Below are positions 56,901-60,000 of a stretch of DNA of 60,000 nt, piece by piece. This DNA is from Hydractinia symbiolongicarpus. Its lineage: Eukaryota; Cnidaria; Hydrozoa; Anthoathecata; Hydractiniidae. Location: contig NC_079885.1 of the NCBI RefSeq assembly GCF_029227915.1, positions 5,644,001 through 5,704,000 on the forward strand. The letters run 5' to 3'. The notes under the pieces are model-generated. The model was not told the origin of the DNA. It saw only the letters and a list, made by a program, of their open reading frames with translations, and made no database searches. Each line of letters opens with the position of its first letter. Positions within the stretch are counted from its first letter, which is position 1. A program made the position numbers and the translations under genes.

Positions 56901-59900
56901 GAAAGAGATGTGTTTTTTATAATACTTTCGGTGCAATCTTTCTTCGATGGTGCACTGTTATGAAAGCTAATGTCAGTGATATTTCATCACAGTGATGACG
57001 ACAAGTGTATGCATTTCTTGTGGACGTTTCACGATAAATTTTATTTTGCGCTATCAATTTCAAAGTGATAGCGTGTTTCAACCTGTATACAAAGGCCGTG
57101 TGTTTTTTTATTTGTTCGTTTATTTTTCTTTATAAATTTAACTTTTCTCGCATATAGATTTTGGATGTTAAATGTTACTTTTTTCTACATTTTTTCATGT
57201 TTTTTTTTTGCAAAAACTAAATTACTGCATGACTCTAATTATTTTGTGTACCAGTAAAGTACTGGTAATGAATGTGGACGCATGCGCAGGGATGCACATA
57301 ATATCGTGAACTTTTATCAAGTCGCGATTCCAAATACCCATGGAAATAATTAACAAAAGTATATTTCGTTCTCATTCCTACTTCTATTCTACTTAGGATG
57401 GCAGTCGTAGGATAATCTCAAAATCTATCCCATTCGCACATATTCTCAATTTTCGCACGTTCGCGCAAAAAGCGTTAGTGCGAAAAATTATAGACGCAAA
57501 ACTCGCCAAAGAATAAATCGGCTCTAAAATAATCTTTCTTTCCATTTGCTTTAAAATACAGAAATTGCACCGAAATTCGCGGCGGAAAAATTCACGCTGG
57601 CGGGATTCTATTTTAAGCGCAAATGCACAAAAAATAACACGCGTCCAAATCAGTATGAATTTAAATGACATCATCGCTGTTTTGTTAAATTTAACTTCAA
57701 AATGGTGGACAATTATTTTTGTATGATAACAAACTTGTTTTTGCACTCGCTAAATGTATAGTTGGGTACAAAAAGATTTTTCGTTAAAAAAAGAAAACTT
57801 TTTTGTGCATAGTTTTGAGAATGTGAAGCCAAGCATTTACTGCACAATTCAGCATTGGAGATTAATAAATTACGGGTACGTCGCACGCTGATGTACACTC
57901 TCTCTTACAGTTCAACCTTCGGTATGATAATCTTTAAGTCTGTCTGTTTTTAGTACAATATTGTAGATCGCCCCACCCTTGTCTTCTCTCATGTTTGAAA
58001 GATACACGTGAGATATCAATTATATTTCAATACTTGATTGTGTTATGATTTCACTTTTTAATGAAACGCGCTCATTCGTGAGCTTCGTTTGTTCCGAAGA
58101 AGAGCTTTGATACAATCCAGAATGTATCTCTTTGAGCTTTTCTCACTTCGGCATGATGTAGTAAGAAGGTTAGGCAACTAAATCTGTTTGACTCGCTTCT
58201 TCTGTAGGAGTAGTTTGGTAAGTGTCTTCTGTTTAATTTTTATCTCGTAATGACAACTCAAAAATGCAACACGAATCTCGTTTTCCCAAATTTTTAAATG
58301 CTGTCGCGATATATACAAAATTTCAACATATGTGACCCCTATATTTTTTGTCTCTCGCATTCCATTCCATACAAAGCACATGCTTTTATCAGAGTTTAAC
58401 TTCTCCATCTTTATTTACTTTTTTCGTTGAATCGACATCAATACCCTCTTTCAATAAATTGTCTTTCCTGAATCTGTTTACATTGGAAGGATACCTGTCA
58501 GTGCTGCGTCAATCTTCTTATGCACGTGCTATAAAGTGTTTGCAAGATTCGGTAGATCGTTTCGAATAGAGAGGGGAATAATCAAAGGATTGTGTTACGG
58601 CGACTAGAATTGTTCTTTCTGGATAGTTACAACATTTTGTCTTGTTGAAAGGAACAACGTGGATGGACGTTATATTTTTATCGTGTTTTCTTCATATTGT
58701 ACAATGTTTACACCATAATATTTCATTGTTGCTTCCCGTTGTCATTTTGTTCACAAGAAAAGTGTGAAAAACCTTTACCACAAAAAACTGTTGAAAGAAA
58801 TTTCTTTCCACTTAATGGTGGTGACACCTTTCTAACCTCAGATCAAATCCCCTGTTTAAATAATTCTGCATGATAATCGTTTTGATTTTTTTACTGTGTT
58901 TGTCTGAGACTGTCAAAAATGCATTTACCATTGTGCATGAATGAGTAATAAAAAAAAAATATATAATAATAATTAAAACTCCAAGTTAATATATTATTAC
59001 ACTTTAAATGAAATTCTTCAGGGAAAAGTGAGTTAATAACGTCAGGTGGCCATTCCCAGCTGTTACTTCGAGCCTCGTTTACACATGTAAGATAGTTTGA
59101 GCCTCATTCACGTGTGTAACAAAAATATTAAATTATGTTAAAGATATATTCATAAAAGTTTATACAAAAAATAAAATTGGAAGTTGTTGTGTTGGCGTGA
59201 TTTATATAGACGTATATTTCATTCAATCTTTCTGTTGACGTTTTTAAATCTTTGCTTCTTTGATAGTTTGTAATTTTAAACGCATATTTTAAAATAACAG
59301 TATAAATTCAATTCGTTTTAGTATTTTATTTTTATGCAGAAATAAAATCCATCGAGAAGTTTAAATAATTTTGAGTCGTATAGAATTTTATTTTTCACGT
59401 TCTCGGTTGTGCCACCACGTGCAAGGGGTGTTATAAGGTTGGGCGCTAATGTGACATACCTTATCCGCACATTTTCACAATACGCAAAGACTGTGTGTGA
59501 AAATGAATATACGCTAAAATCATAGTTTTTAAAATAGTTCAATATTTGATGCGTTCTGTAAATTCTATCAAACGGGCTTTCGTTGTACCATTTTTTCCAT
59601 TTTTTTTTAATTTTATTTTAATTTGTTTTTGCTTACTCTAACATTTTTAATAAGACGAATATTTCAACTTCGGCTTTTAATGTTTACATTCCTACGATGT
59701 CCCTAGGACCTTTCCAGCCACAACTTTGTATTGACTCCAGTCTGGAAAGTTCTTTAAAATAGCTAAACAACTTTTCAAAAAAATAACTTTTTTTTAAAAA
59801 AAAAAATTAACTTTTTACTTCACTTATTTTGTAATCGCTTACGGTCGAAAAAAACTTGGATTTTGATTTCCAATTTGTTTTTGTCAAAATCCTACTTATG

Positions 59901-60000
59901 ATAACTTAACAATTTCACAAGAAAGAAAAACTCGATACACGTGTTTTGTGTGAATGTTTTTTTTTGTCATAACTTTGTATGTTTCATTTGTTGGCGCAGG
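53943..60000. other. Gene-poor, repeat-rich AT sequence to the window end
   Basis: No gene is supported. Phrases such as TTTGCGGAATTAATTTTTGC recur from about 55020 to 56150. A patch at 57420-57620 is rich in TTCGCGC/GCGCAAA words. The longest open frames (117 codons minus at 57393-57746; 73 codons plus at 58348-58569) have no family signature. A short G+C-rich duplicate, CTTTCGCGCCTCATGCAGCA and its near copy, lies at 56655-56712. Confidence 0.5.
55133..55216. repeat. 15-bp tandem repeat CCGCAAAAATAAATT, five copies plus partial
   Basis: Five identical units in a row (55133-55207) and a broken sixth. Single copies of the same word are scattered to about 55530, so the array seems to have grown from a dispersed repeat. 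Its open frame (KINSA repeats) is not a gene. Confidence 0.95.

Noticed and set aside
57393-57746. 117-codon minus-strand frame
   Set aside because: Low-complexity, repeat-like GCGCAAA sequence and no conserved motif.
58348-58569. 73-codon frame ending LQDSVDRFE
   Set aside because: No ATG start, no acceptor in phase and no family; could be an exon but cannot be supported.

Overview
This is an AT-rich animal genomic window with short GT-AG introns, dense transposon debris and no bacterial features. The gene and repeat content suggests a cnidarian, probably a hydrozoan. The clues are a MAD2L1BP homologue, a Dok4/5/6-like adaptor, a secreted multi-CAP protein, a decayed ORF of the SDGSAAQYKN/WHFFATSHGK type that I associate with Hydra-like genomes, and Tigger-like DNA elements. 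The organism is an inference; all gene models were spliced by eye.

Layout. 1-644 (minus): 5' end of an ankyrin-repeat gene running off the left edge. 2086-4093 (plus): four 3' exons of a small coiled-coil protein. 4545-10190: mostly mobile DNA, namely a CR1/jockey-like LINE remnant, a THAP-domain fragment between inverted repeats, and a second LINE on the minus strand. 12861-13667: an intronless MAD2L1BP (p31comet) homologue. 14605-17245: a four-exon PH+PTB docking protein. 17510-19063: a 27-bp minisatellite and a Tigger-type deletion derivative.

20124-45709 is the centre of the window: one gene of 23 coding exons whose exon lengths sum to 5,367 nt (1,788 codons plus stop) with compatible splice phases throughout. 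It encodes a secreted protein with five GAPR-1-like CAP (SCP/TAPS) domains separated by low-complexity linkers. One linker is a single 1,596-bp exon coding about 530 residues of Lys-Pro-Glu-Asp repeats. Two CAP domains (2 and 5) keep all four residues of the family His/Glu/Glu/His tetrad; domains 1, 3 and 4 have lost some. Its introns hold a 49-bp minisatellite of about 39 copies, a tRNA-derived SINE, a LINE relic, a GC-AG intron and a perfect 21-bp stem-loop.

45710-60000 is gene-poor: a possible two-exon 3' gene end (48002-48680), a decayed Ty3/gypsy-like remnant (minus, about 49610-51520) with an extreme G-tract, a decayed transposon ORF (52075-53942), and repeat-rich sequence without recognisable genes. 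The genes do not form an operon or an obvious pathway. The adaptor, checkpoint and CAP genes are ordinary animal neighbours, and the penta-CAP gene is the best candidate for something undescribed.
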